Source: Dialister sp. UBA7295
Lineage (GTDB): Bacteria > Bacillota > Negativicutes > Veillonellales > Dialisteraceae
DNA length: 64,000 nt
Direction of reading: 5' to 3'
Assembly: GCA_002471975.1 (NCBI GenBank)
Contig: DKQZ01000112.1
Coordinates: 8,375 to 72,374, forward strand
Below the pieces are notes generated by a model, which was not told where the DNA came from, did no database searches, and saw nothing but the letters and a program-made list of their open reading frames with translations. A program made the translations under genes and the position numbers. Every line of letters starts with the position of its first letter. The first letter of the stretch is position 1. Shown piece after piece: positions 24,337-33,196 of this stretch.

Positions 24337-25790
24337 TTTGTACTGTAATTGGGTGCTTCTTTCGTAATATTCACATCATGAGGACGGCTTTCACGAAGAC
24401 CGGCACCGGTGATCTGTATAAACTGTGCCTCCTCATTCATGGCTTTGATGGTTGCCGTGCCGCAGTAGCCCATGGCTGCCCGGAGGCCTCCCATCAGCTG
24501 GGAGAGCACATCGGAAACATGACCTTTGTAGGGAACGGCCCCTTCAATGCCTTCGGGCACCATCCTCTTTGAATTCTGCCTGAAATACCGGCCTTTGCTC
24601 CCCGCATGCATGGCGCCCAGCGATGCCATGCCGCGATAGGCTTTATATCTCTTTCCCTGGTAAATAATGGTTTCCCCGGGACTTTCTTCCGTTCCTGCGA
24701 AAAGATTTCCAATCATCACGGAAGAAGCGCCGGCTGCCAAAGCTTTCGGCACGTCACCGGCATAACGGATTCCCCCGTCGGCAATGATGGGGACTTCCGT
24801 CCCTTCCACTGCCCGGGCGCAGTCATAAATGGCTGTAATCTGGGGCACCCCGATCCCCGTCACCACTCTGGTAGTACTGCTGGAACCGGAACCATTTCCC
24901 ACTTTGATGCCGTCTGCCCCGGCTTCTATAAGGGCTTTTGCCCCGTCATAGGTGGAAACATTTCCTGCAATGATCTCCAGATGGGGGAAATCTTTCTTCA
25001 GCCTGCGAAGGGTCTCGAGGACTCCCTCGCTGTGGGCGTGAGCCGTATCAAGAATGAATACATCTGTCTTTACGTCAAGCAGGGCTTCTACCCGCTCTTC
25101 CACATCTTCGGAAATACCGATGGCTGCCGCGGCGAGAAGCCTCCTGCCCCCATCCCTTGCGGCATGAGGATACTTATTGATCTGTTCGATATCCTTCACC
25201 GTGATAAGGCCTTTCAGGTAACCTTCCTCATCCACCAGCGGCAGTTTTTCAATGCGGTGGGCCTGAAGGATTTTCCTCGCTTCTTCAAGAGTCGTATTTT
25301 CGGGAGCCGTGACCAGGTCTTTCTTTGTCATGACCTCACTGATGGGACGGAAAAGATCCGTCTCGAAACGCATATCCCGGTTCGTGATGATGCCTACCAG
25401 TTTTCCTTCTTCCGTAATGGGAATCCCGGAAATATGGTATTTGTTCATCAGTTCATCCACATCGGCCAGCGTATCCTCGGGAGACAGAAAGAGAGGTTCT
25501 GCCACCACGCCATGTTCAGCCCGTTTGACTTCCTTCACCTGGCGGGCCTGTTCATCGATGCTCATATTTTTATGAATGACGCCAAGTCCGCCTTCCCGGG
25601 CCATAGCGATAGCCATGGTACTTTCAGTAACCGTATCCATACCGGCGCTTAAAATGGGAATATTCAGCCCGATGTGTCTCGTGAGTTTTGTGGAAATATC
25701 CACATCCCGCGGAAGCACATGCGAATAAGCAGGAACGAGCAGCACATCATCAAAGGTGAGTCCCTGCCGGCCAAATTTATCTTGTCGCAT
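24333..25790 (-). CDS. guaB: IMP dehydrogenase, catalytic Cys replaced by Ser
   Basis: GuaB oxidises IMP to XMP, the committed step to GMP. The ATG at 25790 follows GGAGG, giving 485 residues. The barrel start ([13 protein letters not shown]), a pair of CBS domains (about 90-205), [18 protein letters not shown] and the flap SKGRYF...VPEGIEG are all normal. The active-site loop is not: the family's GIGPGSICTTR reads [11 protein letters not shown], so the residue at 305, the catalytic cysteine in E. coli, is serine (codon at 24876-24878). Activity is therefore doubtful unless another residue substitutes or this is a sequencing error. It is the first gene of a five-gene operon with phospholipid and glycan genes. 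Confidence 0.9.
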   Translation of the reverse strand: MRQDKFGRQGLTFDDVLLVPAYSHVLPRDVDISTKLTRHIGLNIPILSAGMDTVTESTMAIAMAREGGLGVIHKNMSIDEQARQVKEVKRAEHGVVAEPLFLSPEDTLADVDELMNKYHISGIPITEEGKLVGIITNRDMRFETDLFRPISEVMTKKDLVTAPENTTLEEARKILQAHRIEKLPLVDEEGYLKGLITVKDIEQINKYPHAARDGGRRLLAAAAIGISEDVEERVEALLDVKTDVFILDTAHAHSEGVLETLRRLKKDFPHLEIIAGNVSTYDGAKALIEAGADGIKVGNGSGSSSTTRVVTGIGVPQITAIYDCARAVEGTEVPIIADGGIRYAGDVPKALAAGASSVMIGNLFAGTEESPGETIIYQGKRYKAYRGMASLGAMHAGSKGRYFRQNSKRMVPEGIEGAVPYKGHVSDVLSQLMGGLRAAMGYCGTATIKAMNEEAQFIQITGAGLRESRPHDVNITKEAPNYSTK

Positions 25791-25857
25791 GGCAACCTCC
25801 ATTTCTGTAAATTATGAAATCTATAGACTATGGAAATAAGAACCTGTCAATTTATTT

Positions 25858-25866
25858 ATTATAGCA
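25858..25866 (-). promoter_or_regulatory. Extended -10 promoter of the guaB operon
   Basis: On the minus strand TG-C-TATAAT forms an extended -10 element about 67 bases before the guaB ATG. No good -35 box is seen at the usual distance, as is common for extended -10 promoters. Confidence 0.55.
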
Positions 25867-25919
25867 TACCTTTTGCAGTTTGACTCCTGCAAATATGGAA
25901 AAGGAACGGAATGAAGAGG

Positions 25920-26003
25920 CAGCGGTTAGCTCTCAGCCGTCAGCAGGCAGCCATTAGCCATTAGCCGTTAGCCGTTAGCCGTTAGCCATTACCTATCAGC
26001 CAT
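25920..26003. repeat. GTTAGCC-word array without hairpin
   Basis: A run of 7-bp words such as GTTAGCC, ATTAGCC and GTCAGCA, seven or more in succession, lies just beyond the recG stop. No internal GC hairpin or opposite arm is seen, so this looks like a single arm. Confidence 0.7.
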
Positions 26004-26037
26004 TTGTTGCGCTGCGCTGAATGTCCGGGTCCGGCTT

Positions 26038-28098
26038 TCAATAAACCCCTTCCGGCGGGTCTTCGTCATAAATTTTCTTATAAAAACTGCCATTGAAACG
26101 ATGGGCGAGATCCCGGCTGAAGTCGAAATGGGCGTCTACCGCCTTCTTTGCTTCTTTTCTTGCCACTTCGAGGAGGGGCAGGTCTTTCACGATATTGGCC
26201 GCTTTGAGGTCCGGCATGCCATGCTGATGGTAGCCGAAAAATTCACCACTTCCCCGGAGGAGCAGATCTTTTTCGGAGAGCAGGAAGCCATCCTGGATTT
26301 CGCACATGAGCTTCATGCGGATCTGGGTGATTTCATTTCGATTATTTGTATATAAAATGCAATAGGACTGGGCACTCCCGCGGCCTACCCGCCCCCGGAG
26401 CTGATGAAGCTGGGAAAGGCCGAACCGGTCCGCCCCGTAGACGAACATAATTGTCGCATTGGGTACATTGACGCCAACTTCGATGACGGAAGTGGCTGCG
26501 AGGAGATTGATTTTTCCGTCATGGAAATCATTCATCACCTGGTCCTTTTCCGCATTTTTCATACGGCCATGGACGAGGCCCACCTGAAACATGGGAAATA
26601 CCTGATCTTTGAGCTGTTCATAGACTGCTACAGCCGAGGCCAGGTCCTGTTTTTCACTTTTTTCGACAAGAGGACAGACCACATAGACCTGATGGCCTGC
26701 CGTCATTTCACGGCCCATGAAATTGAAAACCCGCCGGAGCATGGTATTTCCTATGGCATAGGTCTTTACGGGATGACGGCCCGGCGGCATGCCCCGAATG
26801 GAAGACACGTCGAGATCGCCATAAATGGAAAGGGCCATGGTCCGGGGAATCGGGGTTGCCGTCATGACAAGGATATGAGGCGAGCCCCCTTTTGTTTCCA
26901 GGGCTTTTCTCTGCTTCACGCCAAACCGGTGCTGTTCATCGGTGATGACAAGTCCCAGATGGGCAAAAACCACATCTTCTTCAATGAGGGCATGGGTACC
27001 GATGAGGACGTCGATGGACCCGTCCTTCAACCCCTGAAGGATTTCATTTCTTTCCGATTTCTTCGTTTCTCCCGAGAGGTAGGCCACATGGATGGGCAGA
27101 TTCCTGTAGAAATCCTGAAAAGTCTGGTAATGCTGGCCCGCCAAGACTTCTGTCGGCGCCATGAGGGCTCCCTGGTAACCGTTTTCCACAATTTTTGCCA
27201 GGGCCAGGGCTGCCACGGCCGTTTTCCCGCTCCCCACGTCTCCCTGGATAAGACGCTGCATGGGGATGAGCCCTTCCATATCATCTTCAATATCCGAAAA
27301 AGCCTGTTGCTGCCCCGGGGTCAAAGTGAAGGGGAAATTCTTCAGCACTGCCTTTACCAGCTTCCCCGAGGGAGCGCACTTGATGGAAAGCACGTCTTTT
27401 TCCCGTTTTTTCCGAAGGAGAAGGATGCCTCCCTGCATGAAGAAAAGTTCTTCAAAGGCGATGCGCCGACGGGCCTCTTTCTGTTCCTCCCAGTCTTTCG
27501 GATTGTGCATGCCCCGGATGGCATCGAGCCTTCCCATGAGGTGCTGGGAGCGGATGGTTTCGGCAGGCATATTTTCCTCCATCCCCTCCACATGGTCCAG
27601 GGCAAAGGAAATCATCCGCCGCATCTGGGCGATGCGCACCCCTTCGGTCAGGGGATAAACGGGCACCAGTTTTCGGAAAGTCAGGAGTTCTTCAGGCGAA
27701 ACCGTTTCCACTTCCGCATTGGAAATCTGAAGTTTCCCGTAATTGTAATCGATTTTCCCATAAGCAAGGACGTGGGTCTCCAGGCGGAATTCCTCTTCCT
27801 TCCAGGGCTGATTGAAATAGACAAGCATCACCGTGCCGGTGCCGTCGGAAATGAGCACGTTCAGGATGGTCATCTGCCGACGGGGCGTGATTTTCTTCAT
27901 ATCCAGCACTTCGCCGTACACCACGGATTCCTCCTCCGGCACCAGATCTTCCATCTTCGTGATTTTCGTCCAGTCCTGATAGCGGCGGGGATAGAAGGAA
28001 AGCAGATCCTCTACGGTATGGATGTCCAGGCGGGCCAGCTTTTCCTTCATCTTCGGGCCCACCCCTTTGACATATTGAACGGAATCTGTTAATCTCAT
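26038..28098 (-). CDS. recG: ATP-dependent DNA helicase RecG
   Basis: RecG remodels stalled forks and Holliday junctions. The 686 residues begin with the wedge domain (VQYVKGVGPKMKEKL, an OB-fold region near 60-150) and continue into the helicase: Walker A GDVGSGKTAVA, APTEVLAGQH, the DEQHRFGVKQR box, TATPIPRT, and the late motifs SVIEVGVNVPNAT and QLRGRVGRG. The length is normal and no frameshift is seen. It appears to be transcribed alone. Confidence 0.95.
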   Translation of the reverse strand: MRLTDSVQYVKGVGPKMKEKLARLDIHTVEDLLSFYPRRYQDWTKITKMEDLVPEEESVVYGEVLDMKKITPRRQMTILNVLISDGTGTVMLVYFNQPWKEEEFRLETHVLAYGKIDYNYGKLQISNAEVETVSPEELLTFRKLVPVYPLTEGVRIAQMRRMISFALDHVEGMEENMPAETIRSQHLMGRLDAIRGMHNPKDWEEQKEARRRIAFEELFFMQGGILLLRKKREKDVLSIKCAPSGKLVKAVLKNFPFTLTPGQQQAFSDIEDDMEGLIPMQRLIQGDVGSGKTAVAALALAKIVENGYQGALMAPTEVLAGQHYQTFQDFYRNLPIHVAYLSGETKKSERNEILQGLKDGSIDVLIGTHALIEEDVVFAHLGLVITDEQHRFGVKQRKALETKGGSPHILVMTATPIPRTMALSIYGDLDVSSIRGMPPGRHPVKTYAIGNTMLRRVFNFMGREMTAGHQVYVVCPLVEKSEKQDLASAVAVYEQLKDQVFPMFQVGLVHGRMKNAEKDQVMNDFHDGKINLLAATSVIEVGVNVPNATIMFVYGADRFGLSQLHQLRGRVGRGSAQSYCILYTNNRNEITQIRMKLMCEIQDGFLLSEKDLLLRGSGEFFGYHQHGMPDLKAANIVKDLPLLEVARKEAKKAVDAHFDFSRDLAHRFNGSFYKKIYDEDPPEGVY

Positions 28099-28208
28099 AG
28101 GAAATCCTTTCTACAGGAATCCTTTCCGGCAGGGGGAAAGAGAAAAATTTCATTAAAGGCAATATTTCATTTTTATTATAATTCTTGAAAAACTGTTCCG
28201 TAAAGCAC

Positions 28209-28237
28209 TTGCTTAAAAAAATGAATTGTGATATATT
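28209..28237 (+). promoter_or_regulatory. Promoter of rpmB
   Basis: TTGCTT and TATATT are separated by exactly 17 bases, ending 40 bases before the rpmB start. It lies between the divergent recG and rpmB. Confidence 0.65.
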
Positions 28238-28277
28238 ATGAATGTTGCAATTACGGAAGTGCAAGGAGGTGTAGCAC

Positions 28278-28469
28278 ATGGCTAACTATTGTGAAATCTG
28301 CGGCAAAGGTACCGCAACGGGATTCAACGTATCCCATTCCCATCTGAAAACTAAGAGAACCTGGAAGCCGAACATCCAGAGAGTTCGCGTTCTGGTAGAC
28401 GGACAGGTCAAGAGAATGAATGTCTGCACTCGTTGCCTTCGTTCTCATAAAGTTAACAGAGACATCTAA
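28278..28469 (+). CDS. rpmB: 50S ribosomal protein L28
   Basis: A 63-residue large-subunit protein. Two cysteine pairs (CEICGKG at 5-11, CTRCLRS at 51-57) form a zinc ribbon, so this is the zinc-containing type. [13 protein letters not shown] is the core signature. The ATG has AAGGAGGTG upstream, and a terminator follows six bases after the stop. Confidence 0.96.
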   Translation: MANYCEICGKGTATGFNVSHSHLKTKRTWKPNIQRVRVLVDGQVKRMNVCTRCLRSHKVNRDI

Positions 28470-28474
28470 TTCAG

Positions 28475-28502
28475 AAAAAGACCGCTTCTGCGGTCTTTTT
28501 TT
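28475..28502 (+). terminator. Terminator of rpmB
   Basis: AAAAAGACCGC and GCGGTCTTTTTTT form a perfect stem around TTCT, followed by T residues. Confidence 0.9.
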
Positions 28503-28539
28503 GTACCTCTTTTATTTCATTCTTCCCGTCCCCCAGGGA

Positions 28540-28731
28540 GCCCGCGGCAAAGCCGCGGGCCGGGCAAGGGCCTGGAATCTGATATTTCCTTCCCGTAGAT
28601 TTTGTAACCCTGTTTAATATATAGGATCATTTTTCTGCCCTGTCAGCCGGGTTCTTATAAAATGGCGGGCCTTCTTTCTGCTGCCCGCCGCCTTCACTTG
28701 CCACTTACCACCAATCACTTATCACTTTTAG
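28540..28731. repeat. GC hairpins and a CACTTAC-word arm
   Basis: In the 476-base gap after rpmB, a perfect 9-bp hairpin GCCCGCGGC/GCCGCGGGC lies at 28540-28560. A second, GGCGGGC/GCCCGCC, is at 28664-28689. It is followed by an arm of the 7-bp word CACTTAC/CACTTAT (28694-28730). No gene is seen. Confidence 0.7.
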
Positions 28732-28774
28732 AAATACCGGCCGGGAATTACAAACAACCCGCCACGGGCAAATT

Positions 28775-28806
28775 AAAAGATGGACACCCGAAGGTATCCA
28801 TCTTTT
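28775..28806. terminator. Bidirectional terminator after the DUF697 gene
   Basis: AAAAGATGGA pairs with TCCATCTTTT around an ACCCGAAGGT-like loop, with A/T runs on both sides. It would terminate the minus-strand DUF697 transcript. Confidence 0.7.
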
Positions 28807-28945
28807 TGATTACATTCTTCTTCCCCTCACCCAGGGATGGTTGGCTCTCCTGTGACGGATCCTGCGCCTCCCCCAGGGGGAAATGACTCTTCTCTCTACG
28901 CCGCCGATCGCTTCTTTGTGCAGTCCGGATACATCGGCTTTCGGC

Positions 28946-30388
28946 TTATTCGCCTTTAGTTTCTCCGTCAGTGGGAGCAGGAGTTTCTTCAGTTTCTGCA
29001 GGAACTTCAACGGGAGCACTCTCCTTCTTGGCTGCTTCGGCTTCAGCCTGTTTCTGCGCAGCCCGTTCTTCGATTTTTGCCTTGTATTCTTTGGCCGTGG
29101 AAAGAATGCTTTCCTTTGCCTGGTTGGCAGCATTGGTGGCAGCTTCTTTATATTTATTGGCTGCTTCCTGGGCAGCTTCGGAGTATTCCTTTGCTTTGGC
29201 CTGGGCGAGATCAGCCTGTTCCTTTGCCTGGGCCTGCAATTTATTGGCTTTGATCTTTGCTTCCTGCATCTGGACTCTGGCCTGGGCTTTCATCTTTTCC
29301 GATTTCAGCTTCATCTGCTGGGACTGTACTTCGGACTGATGCTTCATTTCGTCGCCCTTTTTCTGGAGTTCATCCATCTGGCCTTTGGCCTGGGCTCTCA
29401 TTTCATCAGCCTTCTTCATGGCATCCTTGCGGAATTCTCTCGATTTTACGCGGGCGATGGCCTGGATGTCTTTGGCTGTCTTTTCAGCCGTTTCCTGGGC
29501 AATTTCCGTAGCGCCAAGGGCCGTGTATTTTGCCTTGTCGATCTGTTCATCGGTGACGCCGGCCTTTTTCAGGGCTTCGATGAATTTATTTCCAAGAATG
29601 CCTGCCTGTTCGGTAAGCTGGTCAGCCAGTTTTTCAACAGCGGCATGAGCCTTTTCCGGATACACGTCATCCCAGTTTTTCTTGAGTTCTTTGGTGAAAT
29701 CTTTCTTTTCATCCCCCAGAGGCTCATCTTTCTTCGGATTGTCAGCCAGTTCTTCTTCTGCCTTCTGACCTTCCGCCTGGCCTTCTTCAAAGACGGCGCG
29801 GTAAGGTTTCGTATCATCCGGCATACCGTCCTTGATCCAGCGCTGTGCCGCTTTGCCCAGGCCGTAGGTGACGGAAATGCCGATCGGAATCTGCATGATG
29901 GAAAGTGGAATCAGTGTAGCCAGGGTGGAGCCTACAACCGTCGCGCCCAGGGAACCGATGAAGGAAAGGACGGCCTTCTGGTTCAGTTCCACGCCATAAA
30001 CGGTGCCAATTTTATGAATCATGTATACTTCATTGGCTACAAGAGCTACCGTTCCCAAAAGGGGTGCGGCTACAATGACTCCTGCGCGGCCCGCAGCCCA
30101 GCGGATGAGATTTTCTGCTTCCTTATCCCGGTCGTCAATGATATTGATTTCCATATCTGCTTCCGGGGCATCCACATGCTGGTCCGTCTCCTCTTCTGCA
30201 GGAACTTCTTTAGCCGGAACCTCTGCCGGCGGTTTGGGTTCTTCTTTTTCAACCGGCATAGCTTCCTGTTTTTCAGCCGGCGGCATGGGTTCTGCCTTTT
30301 CTACCGGCGGCTGGGCTTCTGCCTTTACTTCGGGGGATGCTTCCGGATGAACAACCGGAGCCTTTTCCATTTCATTTTCTTCGCTCAT
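28946..30388 (-). CDS. DUF697-domain membrane protein with long coiled-coil tail
   Basis: No enzyme is recognised. The first 80 residues are Pro/Glu/Ala-rich and disordered. A hydrophobic block follows (about 90-190: WAAGRAGVIVAAPLLGTVAL, then GSLGATVVGSTLATLIP and IMQIPIGISVTYGLGKAAQRW), the pattern of DUF697, which is usually attached to a GTPase; no GTPase motifs occur here. Residues about 250-460 are an Ala/Lys/Gln/Glu helix with strong heptad character, like apolipoprotein or LEA proteins. The tail is Pro/Glu-rich. A role at the membrane, in envelope structure or stress, is possible but not shown. It is monocistronic. Confidence 0.7.
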   Translation of the reverse strand: MSEENEMEKAPVVHPEASPEVKAEAQPPVEKAEPMPPAEKQEAMPVEKEEPKPPAEVPAKEVPAEEETDQHVDAPEADMEINIIDDRDKEAENLIRWAAGRAGVIVAAPLLGTVALVANEVYMIHKIGTVYGVELNQKAVLSFIGSLGATVVGSTLATLIPLSIMQIPIGISVTYGLGKAAQRWIKDGMPDDTKPYRAVFEEGQAEGQKAEEELADNPKKDEPLGDEKKDFTKELKKNWDDVYPEKAHAAVEKLADQLTEQAGILGNKFIEALKKAGVTDEQIDKAKYTALGATEIAQETAEKTAKDIQAIARVKSREFRKDAMKKADEMRAQAKGQMDELQKKGDEMKHQSEVQSQQMKLKSEKMKAQARVQMQEAKIKANKLQAQAKEQADLAQAKAKEYSEAAQEAANKYKEAATNAANQAKESILSTAKEYKAKIEERAAQKQAEAEAAKKESAPVEVPAETEETPAPTDGETKGE

Positions 30389-30600
30389 AGAAACCTCCTC
30401 ACCCGGGTCATCCCGGATTGTAAATGCCAGATACTATACTTAGTTATATTATACCTAAAAATCATTAAATATACCATATCTAATTATGCAAAGTGAAATA
30501 CCGGGAGGATTCCTGCGAAAAAAATGTATCGAAGCCGGGATTTCAGAAACTATCAGACTTCTTCAAATTCCTCGATGAAAAAACTCTCCCGTTGAATGAC

Positions 30601-30640
30601 AAAAAGCAGGTCCATGGCCTGCCATGGTTCCTGCTTTTTT
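30601..30640. terminator. Bidirectional terminator downstream of the SDR gene
   Basis: AAAAAGCAGG and CCATGG pair with CCATGG and CCTGCTTTTTT around CCTG. On the minus strand it ends the SDR/deacetylase transcript; the hairpin ends two bases before the SDR stop codon. Confidence 0.85.
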
Positions 30641-30642
30641 GA

Positions 30643-31368
30643 TTACCAGTCTGTGAGCCCCCCGTCCACGGGCACAATGGCTCCGGTGATGAAGGATGCT
30701 TTTTCAGATAAAAGAAATGCAATGACTTCCCCCACTTCGGCGGCTTTACCGATCCGGTCCAGGGGATACCATTCCCTCATTTCTTCTTTATTTCCCCCAT
30801 ATTCTTTAAGCTGCCTGTCAAGAAGAGGCGTATCGATATCACCGGGAGAGACCACGTTGGCCCGGATGCCGTCTACTGCCATTTCCAGGGCAAGAGACCG
30901 GATGAATGACGTCAAAGCCCCTTTCGTGGCCCCATAGAGACTGCATTGTACATTTCCCCGCATGGCCGCATCGGAAGCGACGGCTACGATGCTTCCCTTT
31001 GCGCTCCGAAGGAAGGGAATGGCCTCGCGGGTGAGCTTCATGGCGCCAAAGACGTTGGTCTCAAAAAGTTTCTGTATTTCCTCATCGGTTGTATTTTCCA
31101 GAAGGCCTTCCGTATAGATTCCTGCCGAAAGGACAAGGCCTTTTATATTTCCTATGGAAGACGCCGCTTTGACTGCCCTTTCGCAGTCTTCTTTCTTTGT
31201 CACGTCACAGGGAATGTAAAGGCTTCCCGGCACTTTGTCCTGTGCCGCCTTTCCCCGTTCTTCATTTCTGCCCAGGAGGATGGGCCGGATGCCTTCCCCG
31301 GCGAGGATTTCCGCCGCGGCAAGACCTATGCCGGAAGTGCCCCCGGAAATAATGACCGTCTGAATCAT
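30643..31368 (-). CDS. Short-chain dehydrogenase/reductase
   Basis: A classical SDR of 241 residues. The NAD(P) motif is SGGTSGIG at 8-15, NNAG is replaced by LSAG near 80, the catalytic Ser lies in VASDAAM and the Tyr/Lys pair in YGATKGA. The late SPGDIDTPLL and the GAIVPVDGG end match 3-oxoacyl-ACP reductase-like and sugar dehydrogenases. The substrate is unknown. It follows the deacetylase gene by nine bases, so the two are probably co-transcribed. Confidence 0.87.
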   Translation of the reverse strand: MIQTVIISGGTSGIGLAAAEILAGEGIRPILLGRNEERGKAAQDKVPGSLYIPCDVTKKEDCERAVKAASSIGNIKGLVLSAGIYTEGLLENTTDEEIQKLFETNVFGAMKLTREAIPFLRSAKGSIVAVASDAAMRGNVQCSLYGATKGALTSFIRSLALEMAVDGIRANVVSPGDIDTPLLDRQLKEYGGNKEEMREWYPLDRIGKAAEVGEVIAFLLSEKASFITGAIVPVDGGLTDW

Positions 31369-31377
31369 GGATCCTCC

Positions 31378-32808
31378 TTACTTTGTCAGGGACGAAAGGT
31401 AGACAAACTGGATGCCTTCGGCTTTGAGCTTTGGCACCATCTGACGGAATGCTTCCGCCGTCTTTGGCCGGCAGTGACCGATAATCACATAGGTGCCATA
31501 CTTTTCGGCCCGGTTTGCCCCTTCGCGGATCATATTGGAAATATAGGTCACGTCGGCTTCATTATCCACAAAAAGATCATTTCTCGCATAACGGACTCCG
31601 TAAGCTGCCGCTGCCGCATCGGCGACGGTGGTGGAATTGGTCCGGCTGTCGAAGAAGAACATATTTCTATGATGAAGTTCATTCATCACCACATCCATGG
31701 TGGGCCGGTCAATGGTGGCTTTCGAGCCCTGATGATTGTTCATGCCGATGGCTTCCGGGATCTGGGAGAAGGAGCTCTTCAGCATGGCCCGCATTTCCGT
31801 AGTACTCATGGAAGTCAGGATGACTTTCGGTTCCATGCCCACGCCGGAAACCGATTCCATGGGCTGATGGATAATGACGGGAAGGCCATGGGCCGCCCAG
31901 GAAGAAGCAGCTTCCCTCGTATGGACCTGGTTTGGCATGACGGCAAGGGTCAAAGGAATGCCCATATTTTCATAGACATGCTGGGAATCCAGGTCCCGTC
32001 CCGCATCATCGATGACGATGGCCAGGCGCCCGGACACCTTTGCCGGCTGATTGACTTTTGGAGCAGCTGCAGGCACTGTCTTTGGTTTCGGCTTATTGAC
32101 AGTGACTGTGGATTTCCCTTCATTGGAAGAAGATTTCACCGTCGTCTTCGGAACACTCTTCACAGGAGACGGTTTGGAGAGGGTGGCTTTCATAACTGTC
32201 GATTTTTCTTCTTCCGGAGCCGGTTTATTGATGGTAACCGTCGATTTGTTTTCCGTCAGAGTTTCTTTCGTGGAAACAGATGGGGCCACTATTTCCTGCT
32301 TCTCCTCCGGAGCGGGAGCCGGTTTCCCTGTGACTTTGGAAATGACGCTGGAAATACTGAAAGAGGATTCTTTCGGTTCCTCTTTCTGCGTTTCAGCCGG
32401 GGCTTTGGGAGCCGAAGTTTCAACGGACTCAGCCGTTTCAGCGGATTTCGAAGCCACTTTCGTCTCCGTCCGGTCCTGTTTCTTAGAGGAGAGTTTCTTA
32501 TCTTCCCCGTTCACTTTGACCGTGACTACTTTGTCGATGGCAGCCTTGATTTTTTCCTTCACGCTTTCCGGGGTGCCCGTATCTTCTTTCGGCACCAGTC
32601 CCTGCATTTCCTTGTCGTTGAAAATATGATGGATGGTCGTCACATTCTGCGCCACTTCAGCCGTAGGCCTGTTCGTCATACGGTCCGTTACATAAGCGGA
32701 AGCAAAAATCAGGAATAAAAAGAAAAAAGCAACCAGGAAGGGATGCCCGCCGCTCTTTCTCCTGCGGGGCCTCCTGGTCCGCGTCGTCGTTTTTCTTCGA
32801 ACTGCCAT
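31378..32808 (-). CDS. Divergent polysaccharide deacetylase family protein (YibQ-like)
   Basis: The ATG at 32808 follows CGAGGAG and gives 476 residues. A very basic N terminus (RRKTTTRTRRPRRRKS) leads to one membrane helix (about 20-38), so the rest is outside the cytoplasm. Residues about 50-240 are a low-complexity Lys/Thr/Ser/Pro/Glu linker with repeated STVTVNKP-like segments. The last 230 residues are the deacetylase-fold domain: LAIVIDDAGRDL, TLAVMPNQ, HQPMES, MNNHQGS, FFDSRTNS and IGHCRP. This family is tied to envelope maintenance in diderms. The start of a longer frame at 32892 has no ribosome-binding site. Confidence 0.85.
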   Translation of the reverse strand: MAVRRKTTTRTRRPRRRKSGGHPFLVAFFFLFLIFASAYVTDRMTNRPTAEVAQNVTTIHHIFNDKEMQGLVPKEDTGTPESVKEKIKAAIDKVVTVKVNGEDKKLSSKKQDRTETKVASKSAETAESVETSAPKAPAETQKEEPKESSFSISSVISKVTGKPAPAPEEKQEIVAPSVSTKETLTENKSTVTINKPAPEEEKSTVMKATLSKPSPVKSVPKTTVKSSSNEGKSTVTVNKPKPKTVPAAAPKVNQPAKVSGRLAIVIDDAGRDLDSQHVYENMGIPLTLAVMPNQVHTREAASSWAAHGLPVIIHQPMESVSGVGMEPKVILTSMSTTEMRAMLKSSFSQIPEAIGMNNHQGSKATIDRPTMDVVMNELHHRNMFFFDSRTNSTTVADAAAAAYGVRYARNDLFVDNEADVTYISNMIREGANRAEKYGTYVIIGHCRPKTAEAFRQMVPKLKAEGIQFVYLSSLTK

Positions 32809-32902
32809 AATAACTCCTCGATTCAGAATCAATTTTCTGCAACAATTATAACATATCATCGCGGCATTTGGATTTTGAATAAATAAGGGCATATGTTTAA
32901 AT

Positions 32903-33121
32903 GAAGTGATCAGTTATCAGTTCGCAGTTATCAGAAGTGGTATAGCCATCGGCCAAGGTAAAAGGCTGATAGCTAATGGGTAATAGCTGATAACCTTCAG
33001 TGCTGCCAGGGGAGAGAAATTTCAATCAATCAGACTGATCACCACCAGGATTGGCCGGTTGACTCTGCCGATTCGTCGCTCGCCTGTGTACAATGCAACT
33101 ATTAACTGATAACTGATAACT
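32903..33121. repeat. Composite of GTTATCA-word arms around a CTAATGG-like array
   Basis: The left arm of GTTATCA/GTTCGCA words (32909-32934) has its partner at about 33092-33121 (AACTGATAACTGATAAC). Between them is another short array (GGCTGATAGCTAATGGGTAA near 32966) and a CTGTGTAC sequence at about 33080 like the ends of the GTAC element. It looks like one element inserted in, or fused to, another. No gene is seen in this 388-base gap. Confidence 0.65.
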
Positions 33122-33196
33122 ATTAACTTTTTGATGATATAATATATATGATAAAAAATACGAAGAAATATTTTTAAACGAAAAGAGGTCATTCCC

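Noticed and set aside
26404..28092. 562-codon plus-strand ORF opposite recG
   Set aside because: A shadow of recG, rich in His, Phe and Gly as expected from reversed codons; no start signal.
28883..30496. 537-codon plus-strand ORF opposite the DUF697 gene
   Set aside because: Very Phe/Ser/Leu-rich because it is the complement of Lys/Glu/Ala codons; no ribosome-binding site.
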